The notes: generated by a model from the sequence alone, not told the origin. A DNA stretch of 52,131 nt from Sediminimonas qiaohouensis DSM 21189 (GCF_000423645.1 NZ_AUIJ01000018.1:1-52131), one strand, 5' to 3'; shown: positions 8,789-17,958, numbered from the stretch's first letter. Translations and numbers: made by a program.

Positions 8789-10564
8789 CTAGTTGGAAGA
8801 TGTCAGCGTTATATCAGCCAACGGCGCCGGTTCAATCTCGGGACGCACCCCCAGAAGCGGCGCAATGCGGCGGATGATCTCGGCCGCGACCGGCACCGCC
8901 GTCCACCCCGCCGTGCGGCGCGGCTCGGGGCCCGTAGTCTCGACCGGCTCGTCCAGCATCACCACCAGCACGTATTGCGGCTTGTCGGCGGGGAACATGC
9001 TGGCGAAGGTGGTGATCGTCTTGTCCTCGTAATAACCGCCCTGCGGATCGGGCTTGTCGGCGGTGCCGGTCTTACCCCCCACCGCATAGCCGGACACCTC
9101 GCCAAAGCTGGCGGTGCCATCGGTCACCACTCGGCGCAGCATCCGGCGCGCGGCGGCCGAGGTTTCGCGCGACATAACGCGCTTGCCCCCCGGCCCACCC
9201 TGATGCGGCAGCAGCGTCGGACGCACCTGGCGCCCACCATTGGCGATGATGCTATAGGCCGTGGCCAGGTGCAGCGGCGACACCGACAGGCCGTGACCAT
9301 AGGAAATCGTCATCGCCGACAGCTCGGACCAACGATGCGGCAACAGCGGCTGGCTGCCGCCCGCCTCGATGATCTCCAAAGGCACGGGATCAAGCAGCCC
9401 CAGATCGCGCAGGAACGCCTGCTGCCGCTCTACCCCGATCTGCTGCGCGATGCGCGCCGCGCCGATATTCGACGATTTGACGATCACCTCGCTGGTCGTC
9501 ATCTCGGCTCCGTAATCGTGGAAATCGCGAATCAGGAACTTGCCCCATTTCAGCGGCCCCTTGGTGTCGATCATGCTCTCGGGCGTGATCAGGCCCAAAT
9601 CCATCGCCTGCGCCACCGCGAAGATCTTGAAAGTCGAGCCAAGCTCGTAAACCCCCTGAACCGCGCGGTTGAACAGCGGGCTGTCGGCACCGCCGGACAC
9701 ACCCGGTCGGTCGTTGGGGTCGAAATCGGGCAGCGACGCGATCGAAACCAGCTCGCCCGTCTGCACATCCATCACCACCGCCGACGCGCCCTTGGCGTTC
9801 ATCAGGGTCATGCCCCCCGCCAGGACCCGCTCCACCGCCGCCTGCACCGTCAGGTCCAGCGACAGGCGCACCGGCTCGCCGCCGCGCGCCGGGTCGCGCA
9901 TCATGCTGTCCAGCTTCTTCTCGACACCGGCCACACCGACCACCTCGGCGGCATGCACCCCCTCGCGCCCGAACCGCGCGCCGCCCAGCACGTGCGACGC
10001 CAGCGCGCCATTGGGATAAAGGCGCATCTCGCGCGGACCGAACAGCAAACCGGGATCGCCGATATCATGCACCGCCTGCCGCTGCTCGGGACTTATTTTT
10101 CGCTTTATCCACAGGAACTTGCGCTTGCCGGTGAACTTTTCGATCAGCGCCTCGCGCTCCAGGTCCGGGAATATCGCGGCCAGTCTATCCGCCGCGTGCC
10201 CCGGGTCGATCATCTGCGGCGGCTGCGCATATAGCGAATAGGTCTCCATGTTGGTGGCCAGGATACGCCCTCGCCTGTCAAGGATATCGGCCCGCTGCGC
10301 CCGAATGCTTGCCCCGGCGGCACTGGCGCGCGGCTCGCTCGGCTCGGACCCGGCGATCAGCGCCATGCGCCCGCCCACCAGCACGAACACCATCAAAAAC
10401 GTCGCCCCAAGGATCAACAGCCGCCCCTCGGCCTGCACACGGGCCCGCCCGCGCATTTCCTCGTGGCGCCTGTGCATGTTTTCGCGCTCAATCGCGTCGG
10501 GGTTCTCGCCCTTGCGCCGCGCATCCAGGATACGCGCCAGCGGCCTTAGCGGTGTGCGGATCAT
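8789..10564 (-). CDS. ftsI: Division-specific peptidoglycan transpeptidase (PBP3/FtsI)
   Basis: Septal class B penicillin-binding protein of 591 residues. It has a cytoplasmic N-terminus, one membrane segment at about 49-70, a dimerisation domain with the RADILDRRGRILA stretch at 91-103, and a transpeptidase domain. Catalytic motifs are STFK at 310-313, SSN at 364-366 and KTG at 498-500. It works with FtsW and FtsL in the divisome. Its start overlaps the ftsL stop (ATGA). Confidence 0.97.
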   Translation of the reverse strand: MIRTPLRPLARILDARRKGENPDAIERENMHRRHEEMRGRARVQAEGRLLILGATFLMVFVLVGGRMALIAGSEPSEPRASAAGASIRAQRADILDRRGRILATNMETYSLYAQPPQMIDPGHAADRLAAIFPDLEREALIEKFTGKRKFLWIKRKISPEQRQAVHDIGDPGLLFGPREMRLYPNGALASHVLGGARFGREGVHAAEVVGVAGVEKKLDSMMRDPARGGEPVRLSLDLTVQAAVERVLAGGMTLMNAKGASAVVMDVQTGELVSIASLPDFDPNDRPGVSGGADSPLFNRAVQGVYELGSTFKIFAVAQAMDLGLITPESMIDTKGPLKWGKFLIRDFHDYGAEMTTSEVIVKSSNIGAARIAQQIGVERQQAFLRDLGLLDPVPLEIIEAGGSQPLLPHRWSELSAMTISYGHGLSVSPLHLATAYSIIANGGRQVRPTLLPHQGGPGGKRVMSRETSAAARRMLRRVVTDGTASFGEVSGYAVGGKTGTADKPDPQGGYYEDKTITTFASMFPADKPQYVLVVMLDEPVETTGPEPRRTAGWTAVPVAAEIIRRIAPLLGVRPEIEPAPLADITLTSSN

Positions 10565-10911
10565 GGCCGGTCCTCCGTCGCCATCACGTCTACCGGCTGC
10601 CCCACGGGCAGGCGCAACGCCTTTTGCGAGGGGTATGGCACCTGATCCACCTTGCCGAATTGCTCGGGCGCCAGCGGCAACAAACCCAGCCGGTCATAGT
10701 TCAGCTCGGCCAACTCGCGCAGGCGGTCGGGCCGGTTCAGATAGGCCCACTCGCCGCGCAGCACTGCCAAACGCGCCCGTGCCTGCCCGATCTGGCGCTG
10801 CAACGTCTCGCTTTGCTTGATCGCAAGCTGTGTCTTGTAATTCTCATGATAGGCCCAAAAGGCCAACCCGATCACCGCAAGGGTGGTCAATACATAGATC
10901 ACACCGCGCAT
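10561..10911 (-). CDS. ftsL: Cell division protein FtsL
   Basis: A 116-residue bitopic protein with a short N-terminus, one membrane helix at about 3-20 (VIYVLTTLAVIGLAFWAY) and a periplasmic coiled-coil-like stretch rich in Q, R and L. FtsL sequences diverge strongly, so the call rests on size, topology and position between rsmH and ftsI. The family forms a complex with FtsB and FtsQ that activates FtsWI. It starts three bases after the rsmH stop. Confidence 0.9.
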   Translation of the reverse strand: MRGVIYVLTTLAVIGLAFWAYHENYKTQLAIKQSETLQRQIGQARARLAVLRGEWAYLNRPDRLRELAELNYDRLGLLPLAPEQFGKVDQVPYPSQKALRLPVGQPVDVMATEDRP

Positions 10912-10914
10912 ATC

Positions 10915-11904
10915 TCAGCTCCCCCTCAGCATCGGCATTCCCATCGCGCGCGCATCGCTTTGCCCCGGCGGGGCTTCGGTGCGCACCGCCACGCGCAGCC
11001 GGGCACTGCGGGCGCGCGGGTTCTCGGCGATCTCGTCCGCGTCGGGGCCGATCGCCTTGCGCGTGGGCTGCGTGAACTGCGGCTCGCGCTCGGGCCGGTC
11101 GGGCGCGTGGCGGCTGCCGCCGCCGCCGCTGTCGCTGCGCGCTTGCAAGAACCGCTTGACCATCCGGTCCTCGACCGAATGGAACGTGACCACCGCCAGC
11201 TGCCCGCCGGGGCGCAAGGCGCGCTCCGCCGCTTCCAGCCCGGCCAGCAATTCCGCGTATTCGTCGTTCACCGCGATCCGCAGCGCCTGGAAACTGCGGG
11301 TTGCGGGGTGCGATTGGCCGGGGCGCTGCCGGGGCAGGCACTTCTCGATGATCGCCGACAACTGCATCGTCGTGGTGATCGGCGCCTCGGCCCGTGCCCG
11401 CACGATGGCCCGCGCGATCCGGCGGCTGGCGCGCTCTTCGCCGTACAAATACAGGATCTCGGCCAACTCCGCCTCACTCAGCTCTGCCACCAGGTCGGCG
11501 GCGCTGCGACCACTCTGGCTCATCCGCATGTCCAACGGTCCGTCCTTGCCAAAGGAAAACCCCCGCTCGGCCCGGTCCAGTTGCATCGACGACACGCCAA
11601 GATCCAGAACCACGCCATCCAGATCCTGCGCATACTCGTCCATCTTGGAAAACACGCCCTCGACGGGCTCGATCCGGCCCTCGTACTCGCCGATCCAGTC
11701 CTGCGCCATCTCGAAGGCCAGCGGGTCGCGGTCCACCGCGATCACCTTGTCCGCCCCCGCATCAAGCAGCCCGCGCGTGTATCCCCCGGCGCCAAACGTG
11801 CCGTCCAGCCACACGCCGCGCACCGGCGCCACCGCCCGCAACAGCGCGCGCAAAAGAACCGGAACATGGGGGGGGTTTCCGTTGTCGGGGGCCATGTCGG
11901 GCAA
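10915..11904 (-). CDS. rsmH: 16S rRNA (cytosine-1402-N4) methyltransferase RsmH (MraW)
   Basis: SAM-dependent methyltransferase acting in the decoding centre of 16S rRNA. PHVPVLL at the N-terminus, [16 protein letters not shown] (SAM-binding loop), [19 protein letters not shown] and [13 protein letters not shown] are family signatures. Start choice: a TTG at 11904 has GGGAG at 6-base spacing. An ATG at 11895 is the other option but has a poorly placed ribosome site. The gene lies three bases after mraZ. Confidence 0.96.
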   Translation of the reverse strand: MPDMAPDNGNPPHVPVLLRALLRAVAPVRGVWLDGTFGAGGYTRGLLDAGADKVIAVDRDPLAFEMAQDWIGEYEGRIEPVEGVFSKMDEYAQDLDGVVLDLGVSSMQLDRAERGFSFGKDGPLDMRMSQSGRSAADLVAELSEAELAEILYLYGEERASRRIARAIVRARAEAPITTTMQLSAIIEKCLPRQRPGQSHPATRSFQALRIAVNDEYAELLAGLEAAERALRPGGQLAVVTFHSVEDRMVKRFLQARSDSGGGGSRHAPDRPEREPQFTQPTRKAIGPDADEIAENPRARSARLRVAVRTEAPPGQSDARAMGMPMLRGS

Positions 11905-11907
11905 CGC

Positions 11908-12411
11908 TCACTCCCCCTTGGCGCGATCCAGGAATATCAGCGGGTCGAAATCGTCGGGCAGCTCGTCCAGCCAGTCCTCGGTTTTCGACAGCTCCTCGGA
12001 CTCGTAGGTCTCGGGCTTCCATATCTGGAACGTGTCGCCCGCCGCGATAAAGAACGCCTCGCCCTCCAGCCCGATCTTCGCCCGAAGCTTCGCCGGCAGC
12101 ACCAGCCGCCCGGTTTCATCCACGTTGGTCGGGTAGGATTGGCCGTGAAACAGACGCTGCAGCATCTTGCGCTCCATCGACCCGCGCGGCAGGGCGTCGA
12201 TCTTCTCGTCGACCTCGGTGATCGCATCGATCGTGTAGCATTCCAGGTAATTGCGGCGGTGATCCCCGTAGACGATCACCAATTCGGGGCTCAGCCCCTC
12301 GGTCCAGTTCGGATCGCCCGCCTCCAGCACACGGCGAAACGAGGCCGGAATCGAGACCCGCCCCTTGCCGTCCACCTTGTGATGGCTCTCGCCTCTGAAC
12401 CTGCGAACCAC
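11908..12411 (-). CDS. mraZ: Transcriptional regulator MraZ
   Basis: DNA-binding protein of the SpoVT/AbrB-like fold that represses the dcw promoter in E. coli and acts as a first gene of the cluster. KVDGKGRVSIPASFRRVLE in the N-terminal repeat and DETGRLVLPAKLRAKIGL in the second repeat show the two AbrB-like modules. I prefer the GTG at 12411 (167 residues, starting before RRFRGE), which has an AAGGA upstream. The frame extends to a GTG at 12453 without a clear ribosome site. It is the first gene of the leftward cell wall operon. Confidence 0.95.
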   Translation of the reverse strand: MVRRFRGESHHKVDGKGRVSIPASFRRVLEAGDPNWTEGLSPELVIVYGDHRRNYLECYTIDAITEVDEKIDALPRGSMERKMLQRLFHGQSYPTNVDETGRLVLPAKLRAKIGLEGEAFFIAAGDTFQIWKPETYESEELSKTEDWLDELPDDFDPLIFLDRAKGE

Positions 12412-13101
12412 TGCCTCGTGATCCTTCCATTTCCGCCCCTGGACAAATTTCACCCCTTGGAAACGAAACGGCGGATTGAGCTGCTGCCACTGCCCAATCC
12501 GCCGCCCTCGTCCCGCTACTCGCGGGGGTGTCCGACTGCGCGCGCCACCTGGGGGGATGTCTGCTCGCCCGCGCGCCGGATCTGTCGTCTCGATGAGAGC
12601 GGGGCCTGTATGAAACCTGACTTGGGAGTTTTTTGTTCGGGGTCGTTTGGTGCCCCTTATTCCCGTCTCATCGTGTTAATAGGGATGACATGGGATTTCA
12701 TGGAAATCAATGGATTTTTGCATCTATATCTAGGAAATCATGCCCGAGACACCCCTGTAATCCTACATATTGAGGCCAAAAATCGCCCTGAAAACACCTT
12801 TGGTTGCGGTCACTCGAATTCTCCGCACAATATATAGTGAATTCTCTTACCCCAAAATTCTTCCCATGAATTCCCGGAATTCTTGCTCACAACCTTTCTT
12901 ATCACCTCCCGCCGCCCCGGAAAACAGCTGCTTTTCCCACAAAGCGCGGCGCGTCACCCGCGTGATTCGCGCCCAAACCCACGACGCGCCGCGCGCGTCC
13001 CACGAATTCCCGAGGGCGCACCTGAGTGCTTGCAGTTCCCGCCAGTGGCAATATCCTTACCACATCGACCAAGGACGGGACGGATGTGCCCGGACGGAGC
13101 C
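12412..13101. other. Intergenic region between mraZ and exoD-like gene
   Basis: About 690 bp without a convincing gene, separating divergent transcripts. It contains an AT-rich part (12600-12900), the phased TGGGA-type repeats, and a cluster of GAATTC at 12816, 12839, 12868, 12877 and 13004. On the leftward strand TATATT (about 12829-12834) with TTGGGG 15 bases upstream could serve as a promoter for the dcw cluster, with a long leader. The long open frame across this region on the rightward strand has no coding character. Confidence 0.5.
12681..12720. promoter_or_regulatory. Four 10-bp-phased (T/A)GGRA/T repeats upstream of mraZ, candidate MraZ operator
   Basis: AGGGA, TGGGA, TGGAA and TGGAT begin at 12681, 12691, 12701 and 12711, exactly 10 bp apart. 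MraZ of E. coli binds TGGGN direct repeats with 5-bp spacers, so the periodicity fits. The repeats here are on the strand opposite to mraZ and lie about 270 bp upstream of its start, and two copies deviate, so this is only a candidate site. Confidence 0.35.
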
Positions 13102-13740
13102 ATGCCAACATTGCCAAAGCCACGGATCGGCCGCTCAACAGACGGCACAGACAACCTTGAACGCCTGCTCGACCAGCTCGAGCAGCTCGGCCAGGGACGT
13201 TCCAAGACCGACATGATCAGCCTCGCCGACATCGTCGCGGCGCTCGGCCCGCGCTCTTTCGGGGCGTTGCTGCTGGTGCCGTCGCTGGCGATCGTCTCAC
13301 CGCTATCGGCGATTCCCACCGTGCCGACCATCCTGGCGGCAATGATCGGCCTTGTCGCGGCGCAGATCATCCTGGACCGGCCCGCCCTGTGGATGCCCGG
13401 CGTGCTGCTGCGGCGGCAGCTGGCGAACGGGCGCCTGCAACAGGGGCTCGAGGCGCTGCGTCCGCTGCTGCGCCGGCTCGACCCCTATATCAACGAGCGC
13501 CTGACCTTCCTCACCGACCGGCCCGGCAACCTTGCCGCACTGTTGCTGTGCTGCGTGATCGCCTTTTTCATGCCGATGATCGAGTTCGTGCCGTTCCTGA
13601 CCTCGATCGTGGCCACCGCGATGGCGCTCTTCGGGCTGGGCATCTTCGTGCGCGACGGGCTGCTGATGCTGGCCGGCTACGGCATCGTCCTCGCCGGTGG
13701 CCTGACACTGGGCGGCACCGCCGCGCTCGCGCTCGGTTGA
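13102..13740 (+). CDS. ExoD-family membrane protein (exopolysaccharide synthesis)
   Basis: A 212-residue protein with a soluble N-terminus containing LADIVAALGPRSFGALLLVPSLA, an ExoD family signature, followed by about four hydrophobic segments (roughly 60-80, 125-150, 150-170 and 180-210). ExoD was described in Sinorhizobium as needed for normal exopolysaccharide and alkali tolerance; its biochemical role is not known. I chose the ATG at 13102, preceded by GGACGGAG; the frame is open further upstream but that part is not protein-like. It is divergent from mraZ. Confidence 0.85.
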   Translation: MPTLPKPRIGRSTDGTDNLERLLDQLEQLGQGRSKTDMISLADIVAALGPRSFGALLLVPSLAIVSPLSAIPTVPTILAAMIGLVAAQIILDRPALWMPGVLLRRQLANGRLQQGLEALRPLLRRLDPYINERLTFLTDRPGNLAALLLCCVIAFFMPMIEFVPFLTSIVATAMALFGLGIFVRDGLLMLAGYGIVLAGGLTLGGTAALALG

Positions 13741-14151
13741 TGGATTGTGCGCAAGGGCGACGCGGTTGGCAAATTTCATATCCAGAACATAGGGCCACGA
13801 CCGACCTGGAGGGCGCGTTCGCAACAGTGGTGCGCGGCGGCACTTCAAAGCCCCGATGACGAACAGGTTATGCACACCATCGCCAAACGCGACCTCCTGG
13901 GGGAGGTCGGTCGCGGCCCGGCGGGGCCGGGCGGTACGGGCGAAGGGTGTCACAAAGCCAACACAAGGGCGGCGCCCGCCCCGTGGGGGGCGGATCGGGC
14001 GCCGCCCGGCGGCGCCGGGCGTGACGGGTGCCCCCGCAAATCCCCCCCCCTATACATCCGCCCCCGCGCGGTATATGCCCCTCGCCTCAGCCGCCCGGCC
14101 CGCCACCCCACGCCGCGCGGCGCCACCCCCTGCCGCAGCCCCGAGACACAT
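13741..14151. other. Gene-free GC-rich stretch with hairpins
   Basis: No coding sequence is supported. Two inverted repeats stand out: CGACCTCC at 13890-13897 with GGAGGTCG at 13902-13909 (4-base loop), and GGGCGGCGCCC at 13967-13977 with GGGCGCCGCCC at 13997-14007 (11-bp arms). Either may end the exoD-like transcript or form part of the helicase 5' leader. Neither has a T-run. Confidence 0.45.
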
Positions 14152-16245
14152 ATGCCCCTGACAACACCGATGATGAAACCGCTGGCCGAGGCGCTGGCGC
14201 GTCAGGGCTATGACATCCTGACCCCCGTCCAGACCGAGATGACCCGCCCCGACCTGATCGGCACCGATCTGCTGGTCTCGGCGCAAACCGGCTCGGGCAA
14301 GACCGTGGGCTTTGGCCTGGCCATCGCGCCCACGCTGCTTGACGACGGCGGCGCCCTGCCCGCCGCCGGCACGCCGCTGGCCCTGATCATCGCCCCCACG
14401 CGCGAGCTGGCGCTGCAGGTCCGGCGCGAGTTCCAGTGGCTCTATGCCGATTGCGGCGCGGTGATCGCCTCTTGCGTCGGCGGCATGGACATGCGCGACG
14501 AGCGCCGCGCGCTTGATCGCGGCGCGCATGTCGTCGTTGCCACCCCCGGCCGCCTCGTCGATCATATCAAGCGCGGCTCGCTCGACATGTCGGCGATCCG
14601 CGCCGTGGTGCTGGACGAGGCCGACGAGATGCTCGACCTGGGCTTTCGCGAGGATCTCGAGTTCATCCTCGCCGCCGCCCCCGACACGCGGCGCACGCTG
14701 ATGTTCTCGGCCACCGTGCCGCCCGGCATCGTGGCCCTGTCGCGCGACTACCTCAGTGCTGATGCGCAGCGCGTCACCACCACCGGCGGCGCCAGCCAGC
14801 ACGCCGATATCGCCTACCGCGCCCTGCGCGTGGCCCATGACGGCACCGAGGGCGCGATCATCAACCTGCTCCGCCACAGTGACGCCCGCAACGCCATCGT
14901 GTTTTGCAACACCCGCGCCACCGTCAACCGCCTGACCGCGCGGTTCCACAATCGCGGCTTTGCCGTGGTGGCCCTCTCGGGCGAGCTGACCCAAACCGAG
15001 CGGAGCCATGCCTTGCAAGCCATGCGCGACGGACGCGCGCGTGTGTGCGTGGCCACCGATGTAGCCGCGCGCGGGATCGACCTGCCCGGGCTCGAGCTGG
15101 TGATCCACGCCGACCTGCCCTCGAACGCCGACACGCTGCTGCACCGCTCGGGGCGCACCGGGCGCGCCGGCAACAAGGGCCTTAGCGCGCTGATCGTGCC
15201 GCCCCGCGCCCGCGGCAAGGCCGAGCGCCTCTTGCGCACCGCCCGCATCACCGCCGAATGGGGCCTTCCGCCCTCCGCAGAAGAGGTCCGCGCCCGCGAC
15301 GAGGACCGCTTGCTTGCCGATCCGCTCTGGTCCGCGCCGGTTACTGAAGGCGAGGCAGACATGGTCGCCCGCATCACCGCCGCGCATTCCCCCGAACAGA
15401 TCGCCGCTGCCTGCCTGCGCCTCTTTACCGCGCAGCATTCCGCGCCCGAGGACCTGTCGATGCCCGAAGAGCGCCCGCAAAAGCGCGAGGAGACCCGCGC
15501 CGCTTTTGGCCCTTCGGCCTGGATCAAGCTGTCGATCGGCGCAAATGACCGGGCCGAGGCGCGGTGGCTGCTACCGATGCTGTGCCGCGCTGGCGGGTTG
15601 AGCAAGGGCGACATCGGCGCGATCCGCGTCAGCGACACCGCCACCCATGTGGAGTTGGCCGCGCCGCGCCTGCCCGCGTTCCTGTCCGCGATCGGCCCCG
15701 ATGGGGTGCTGGAGGATGGCGTCACCGCCACCGTCGCGGACGCCCCCACCGATACCGGCCGCCCCCCGCGCGCGCCATCGCGCGCCCCCCGCGGCCCGAA
15801 AAAGCCCCATCGCGGACAGGCCCCCGCCGATGGGGCACAGACCCCGCCGCGCAAACCCCGCGCCAAGGGCAAGCCGCCAACAGACGCGCCCGCCAAACCC
15901 AAGCCCCCCAAACCGGCCAAGCCCGAGCCCCGCGACGAGGCCGTGCATTCGGCCTACAAAAAGCCCCCGGCCCGCGCCCCCAAGGGCGCCCCGGGCAAGG
16001 GCGCACCGGGCAAGCCCCCCGCCGGGAAGCCAGCGGGCAAACCCGCTGCAAAGCCCGCCGCGCCGGCCGCTGACAAGAAAAGCGATAAAAAACCCGCCGA
16101 CGCCGCCAAACCGGCGCCCAAGTACCGCAAGGGCGCCGCCGATGCCTCGGCCCGCCTGGGGTCGCGCGGCAAACCGGGCAAGGGCGGCAAACCCGGCACC
16201 CGCGCGGCGCGCGGCCCCAACGCGGCGCCCAAGCGCCGCAAGTAG
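14152..16245 (+). CDS. DEAD-box ATP-dependent RNA helicase with long basic tail
   Basis: Unwinds RNA; family members act in ribosome assembly and RNA turnover, often in the cold. The 697-residue protein has a Q-motif near 21-28, AQTGSGKT at 44-51, PTRELA near 82-87, DEAD at 155-158, SAT near 186-188 and HRSGRTGRAG near 335-344. A DbpA-like RNA-binding domain (about 460-530) follows. From about 536 to the end it is a low-complexity tail rich in K, P, A and G, probably disordered and RNA-binding. The start at 14152 directly precedes the helicase core; upstream codons in the frame are not protein-like. Confidence 0.93.
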   Translation: MPLTTPMMKPLAEALARQGYDILTPVQTEMTRPDLIGTDLLVSAQTGSGKTVGFGLAIAPTLLDDGGALPAAGTPLALIIAPTRELALQVRREFQWLYADCGAVIASCVGGMDMRDERRALDRGAHVVVATPGRLVDHIKRGSLDMSAIRAVVLDEADEMLDLGFREDLEFILAAAPDTRRTLMFSATVPPGIVALSRDYLSADAQRVTTTGGASQHADIAYRALRVAHDGTEGAIINLLRHSDARNAIVFCNTRATVNRLTARFHNRGFAVVALSGELTQTERSHALQAMRDGRARVCVATDVAARGIDLPGLELVIHADLPSNADTLLHRSGRTGRAGNKGLSALIVPPRARGKAERLLRTARITAEWGLPPSAEEVRARDEDRLLADPLWSAPVTEGEADMVARITAAHSPEQIAAACLRLFTAQHSAPEDLSMPEERPQKREETRAAFGPSAWIKLSIGANDRAEARWLLPMLCRAGGLSKGDIGAIRVSDTATHVELAAPRLPAFLSAIGPDGVLEDGVTATVADAPTDTGRPPRAPSRAPRGPKKPHRGQAPADGAQTPPRKPRAKGKPPTDAPAKPKPPKPAKPEPRDEAVHSAYKKPPARAPKGAPGKGAPGKPPAGKPAGKPAAKPAAPAADKKSDKKPADAAKPAPKYRKGAADASARLGSRGKPGKGGKPGTRAARGPNAAPKRRK

Positions 16246-16249
16246 CGCG

Positions 16250-17326
16250 TCAGGCGAGGCCGTCCGCCACCAGCCGCGCCGCCAGCGCGGCATAGGCCTC
16301 GGCCACCGCGCCATCCCCGGCCGCCACCGGCGTGCCCGCGTCCCCGGCAAGGCGCGTGTCCAGGTCAATCGGCAGCGCCGCCAATAGCGGCGCGCCCATC
16401 CGCTCCGCCTCGGCGGCGACGCCGCCATGGCCGAATATCTGCGTCTCGGCCCCGCATTGAGGGCAATGAAAGGTCGACATGTTCTCGATCAGGCCCAGCA
16501 CCGGCGTGCCAAGGGTGCGGAACATGTCGATCGCCTTGCGCGCATCCAATAGCGCCACGTCCTGCGGCGTCGACACGATCAGCGCGCCGCTCAGCTCGGT
16601 CTTCTGGCACAGCGTCAGTTGCACATCCCCCGTGCCCGGCGGCAGATCGATGATCAGATCATCCAGCTCCCCCCATTGCACCTGCCCGATAAGCTGCTGC
16701 AACGCGCCCATCAGCATCGGACCGCGCCAGACGATCGCCTTGTCCTCTTCCACCAGCAGCCCGATCGACATCATCGTCACCCCGTGCAGGCGCAGTGGGA
16801 TGATGCTTTGGCCATCGGGGCTGGCGGGGCGGGCCGTGGCGCCCATCATGCGCGCCTGCGACGGCCCGTAGATATCGGCATCCAGCAGCCCCACGCGCCG
16901 CCCCTGCCGCGCCAGCGCCACCGCAAGGTTGGCCGACACCGTGGATTTGCCGACGCCCCCCTTGCCCGACGCGACCGCCAGGATGCGCGCCACGCCCTCG
17001 GGCTTGATCGGGCCCTTCTGCGGCTGCGGGTGCTGCCCGATGGTCGGTGCCTCTGTGCCCTTGTCGGGGCCATGCGCCGTCAACGCCACGCTCACCGCCT
17101 CGACCCCGTCGATCTGCGCCACCGCCTGTTCGGCCGCGGCGCGCAGCGTCTCCATTCCGCGCGCCGCGTCCACGCTGGGCGCCTCCAGAACGAATCGCAC
17201 GACGTCCCCCTCGGCGCCCCCCTCAATGCTCAGCGCGCGCACCATATCGCGCGAGACAGGATCGCCCCCGCCGGGCAGCGTTATGTGCCGCAGGGCCTGC
17301 TCAACCATCTTGCGCGTCACACTCAT
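16250..17326 (-). CDS. mrp: Mrp/NBP35-type Fe-S cluster carrier ATPase
   Basis: A 358-residue P-loop ATPase that holds and transfers Fe-S clusters. An N-terminal MIP18-like (DUF59) domain covers about 1-85. The deviant Walker A loop GKGGVGKST lies at 121-129, DLPPGTGD at about 227-234, and the cluster-ligand pair CPQC at 288-291. Start at 17326 is preceded by GGGAGAAGAGG; the frame extends another 101 codons upstream but those overlap the divergent promoter region. It is convergent with the DEAD helicase, 4 bp apart. Confidence 0.95.
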   Translation of the reverse strand: MSVTRKMVEQALRHITLPGGGDPVSRDMVRALSIEGGAEGDVVRFVLEAPSVDAARGMETLRAAAEQAVAQIDGVEAVSVALTAHGPDKGTEAPTIGQHPQPQKGPIKPEGVARILAVASGKGGVGKSTVSANLAVALARQGRRVGLLDADIYGPSQARMMGATARPASPDGQSIIPLRLHGVTMMSIGLLVEEDKAIVWRGPMLMGALQQLIGQVQWGELDDLIIDLPPGTGDVQLTLCQKTELSGALIVSTPQDVALLDARKAIDMFRTLGTPVLGLIENMSTFHCPQCGAETQIFGHGGVAAEAERMGAPLLAALPIDLDTRLAGDAGTPVAAGDGAVAEAYAALAARLVADGLA

Positions 17327-17481
17327 GCCTCTTCTCCCATCGTTGCCGCCGCAATTGGTGGCAGGTTTTCCCGCACAGGCAACCCCCGCCGAAAAAATGC
17401 GCAGGATCGGCGTATATCGCTCAAATTTTAGGTCAACCTTTCGTATGCATTTGCCGCATAGCAGCATTGCCGATCTATCCA

Positions 17482-17509
17482 TTGTGCAGCCGCAGAAAGG
17501 ACGTATATT
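17482..17509 (+). promoter_or_regulatory. Candidate promoter of the DUF1127-CcsR-type locus
   Basis: TTGTGC at 17482 and TATATT at 17504-17509 are separated by 16 bases and lie about 60 bp before the ATG at 17569. In R. sphaeroides the homologous operon is driven by the alternative sigma factors RpoHI and RpoHII. The elements here are compatible with a heat-shock-type or housekeeping promoter but cannot be assigned by eye. Confidence 0.35.
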
Positions 17510-17568
17510 CGATCTCAACAGCGCAGCAAAACGCCGCGCCAACGAATATAGACGAAAGAGAAACGAAG

Positions 17569-17793
17569 ATGGCACACGTAACTCATATCCATACCGCTGC
17601 CCATCACGGCCTTTTCGACCGCGCCGCACAGGTGCTCAAGGGCCTTGGCGAACGCTATGCACGCTACCGCATCTACCGCGAGACGCTGAACGAGCTGGCA
17701 AGCCTGTCCAACCGCGAGTTGAGCGACATCGGCATGTCCCGCTCGCAGATCCGCTCGGTGGCATACGAACACGCATACGGGCCGCGCGCCTGA
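17569..17793 (+). CDS. DUF1127 protein, CcaF1-like, leading a CcsR-type sRNA array
   Basis: A 74-residue basic protein whose C-terminal half (about 36-65) has the DUF1127 signature: [20 protein letters not shown] followed by MSRSQIR. In R. sphaeroides the DUF1127 protein CcaF1 is co-transcribed with sRNAs CcsR1-4, binds RNA and affects processing of the transcript, under RpoH control in stress. Here four hairpins with CCTCCTCCC loops follow within 210 bp, the same arrangement. The first 35 residues, with several histidines, are unlike the generic short DUF1127 proteins. The ATG at 17569 follows AAACGAAG, a modest ribosome site. Confidence 0.85.
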   Translation: MAHVTHIHTAAHHGLFDRAAQVLKGLGERYARYRIYRETLNELASLSNRELSDIGMSRSQIRSVAYEHAYGPRA

Positions 17794-17802
17794 TGCACCG
17801 GA

Positions 17803-17837
17803 TCAGGGTTTCCTCTCCTCCTCCCTGGGAACCCTGA
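17803..17837 (+). ncRNA. CcsR-like hairpin sRNA 1
   Basis: TCAGGGTT (17803-17810) pairs with AACCCTGA (17830-17837). The intervening loop carries CCTCCTCCC at 17817-17825, the anti-Shine-Dalgarno motif that names the CcsR family (conserved CCUCCUCCC motif stress-induced RNA). It begins 10 bp after the DUF1127 stop, so it is released from, or shares, the same transcript. Confidence 0.75.
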
Positions 17838-17844
17838 AATCAAG

Positions 17845-17878
17845 GCGGCGGCGTCTTCCTCCTCCCTGACGCCGCCGC
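17845..17878 (+). ncRNA. CcsR-like hairpin sRNA 2
   Basis: GCGGCGGCGTC (17845-17855) and GACGCCGCCGC (17868-17878) form a perfect 11-bp stem. The 12-base loop TTCCTCCTCCCT displays CCTCCTCCC at 17858-17866. It is the most regular of the four. Confidence 0.78.
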
Positions 17879-17888
17879 GTTGAATACC

Positions 17889-17943
17889 GGCCCGTATTTC
17901 GGGCCACACAGAATACGGCGCATGCCCCTCCTCCTCCCTGGGC
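17889..17943 (+). ncRNA. CcsR-like sRNA 3, with a preceding small hairpin
   Basis: A hairpin GGCCCG-TATTT-CGGGCC (17889-17905) is followed by GCCC (17924-17927) and GGGC (17940-17943) closing a loop that carries CCTCCTCCC at 17930-17938. The stem under this loop is short, so this copy is the least stable or uses another fold. Spacing to copies 2 and 4 and the exact loop motif support membership. Confidence 0.65.
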
Positions 17944-17958
17944 TTGGGTCGTAGAAAA

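Noticed and set aside
10309-12837. Very long rightward open frame (842 codons) across ftsL-rsmH-mraZ
   Set aside because: It lies antisense to well-identified dcw genes, and its Arg/His/Pro-rich product is the usual shadow of GC-rich coding sequence.
13303-13953. Leftward 216-codon frame over exoD and the following spacer
   Set aside because: Antisense to the ExoD-like gene; low-complexity His/Gln/Glu/Arg product typical of a shadow frame.
14050-15480. Leftward 476-codon frame antisense to the DEAD-box helicase
   Set aside because: The helicase motifs on the other strand are unambiguous; this frame is Gly/Ala/Arg-rich without domains.
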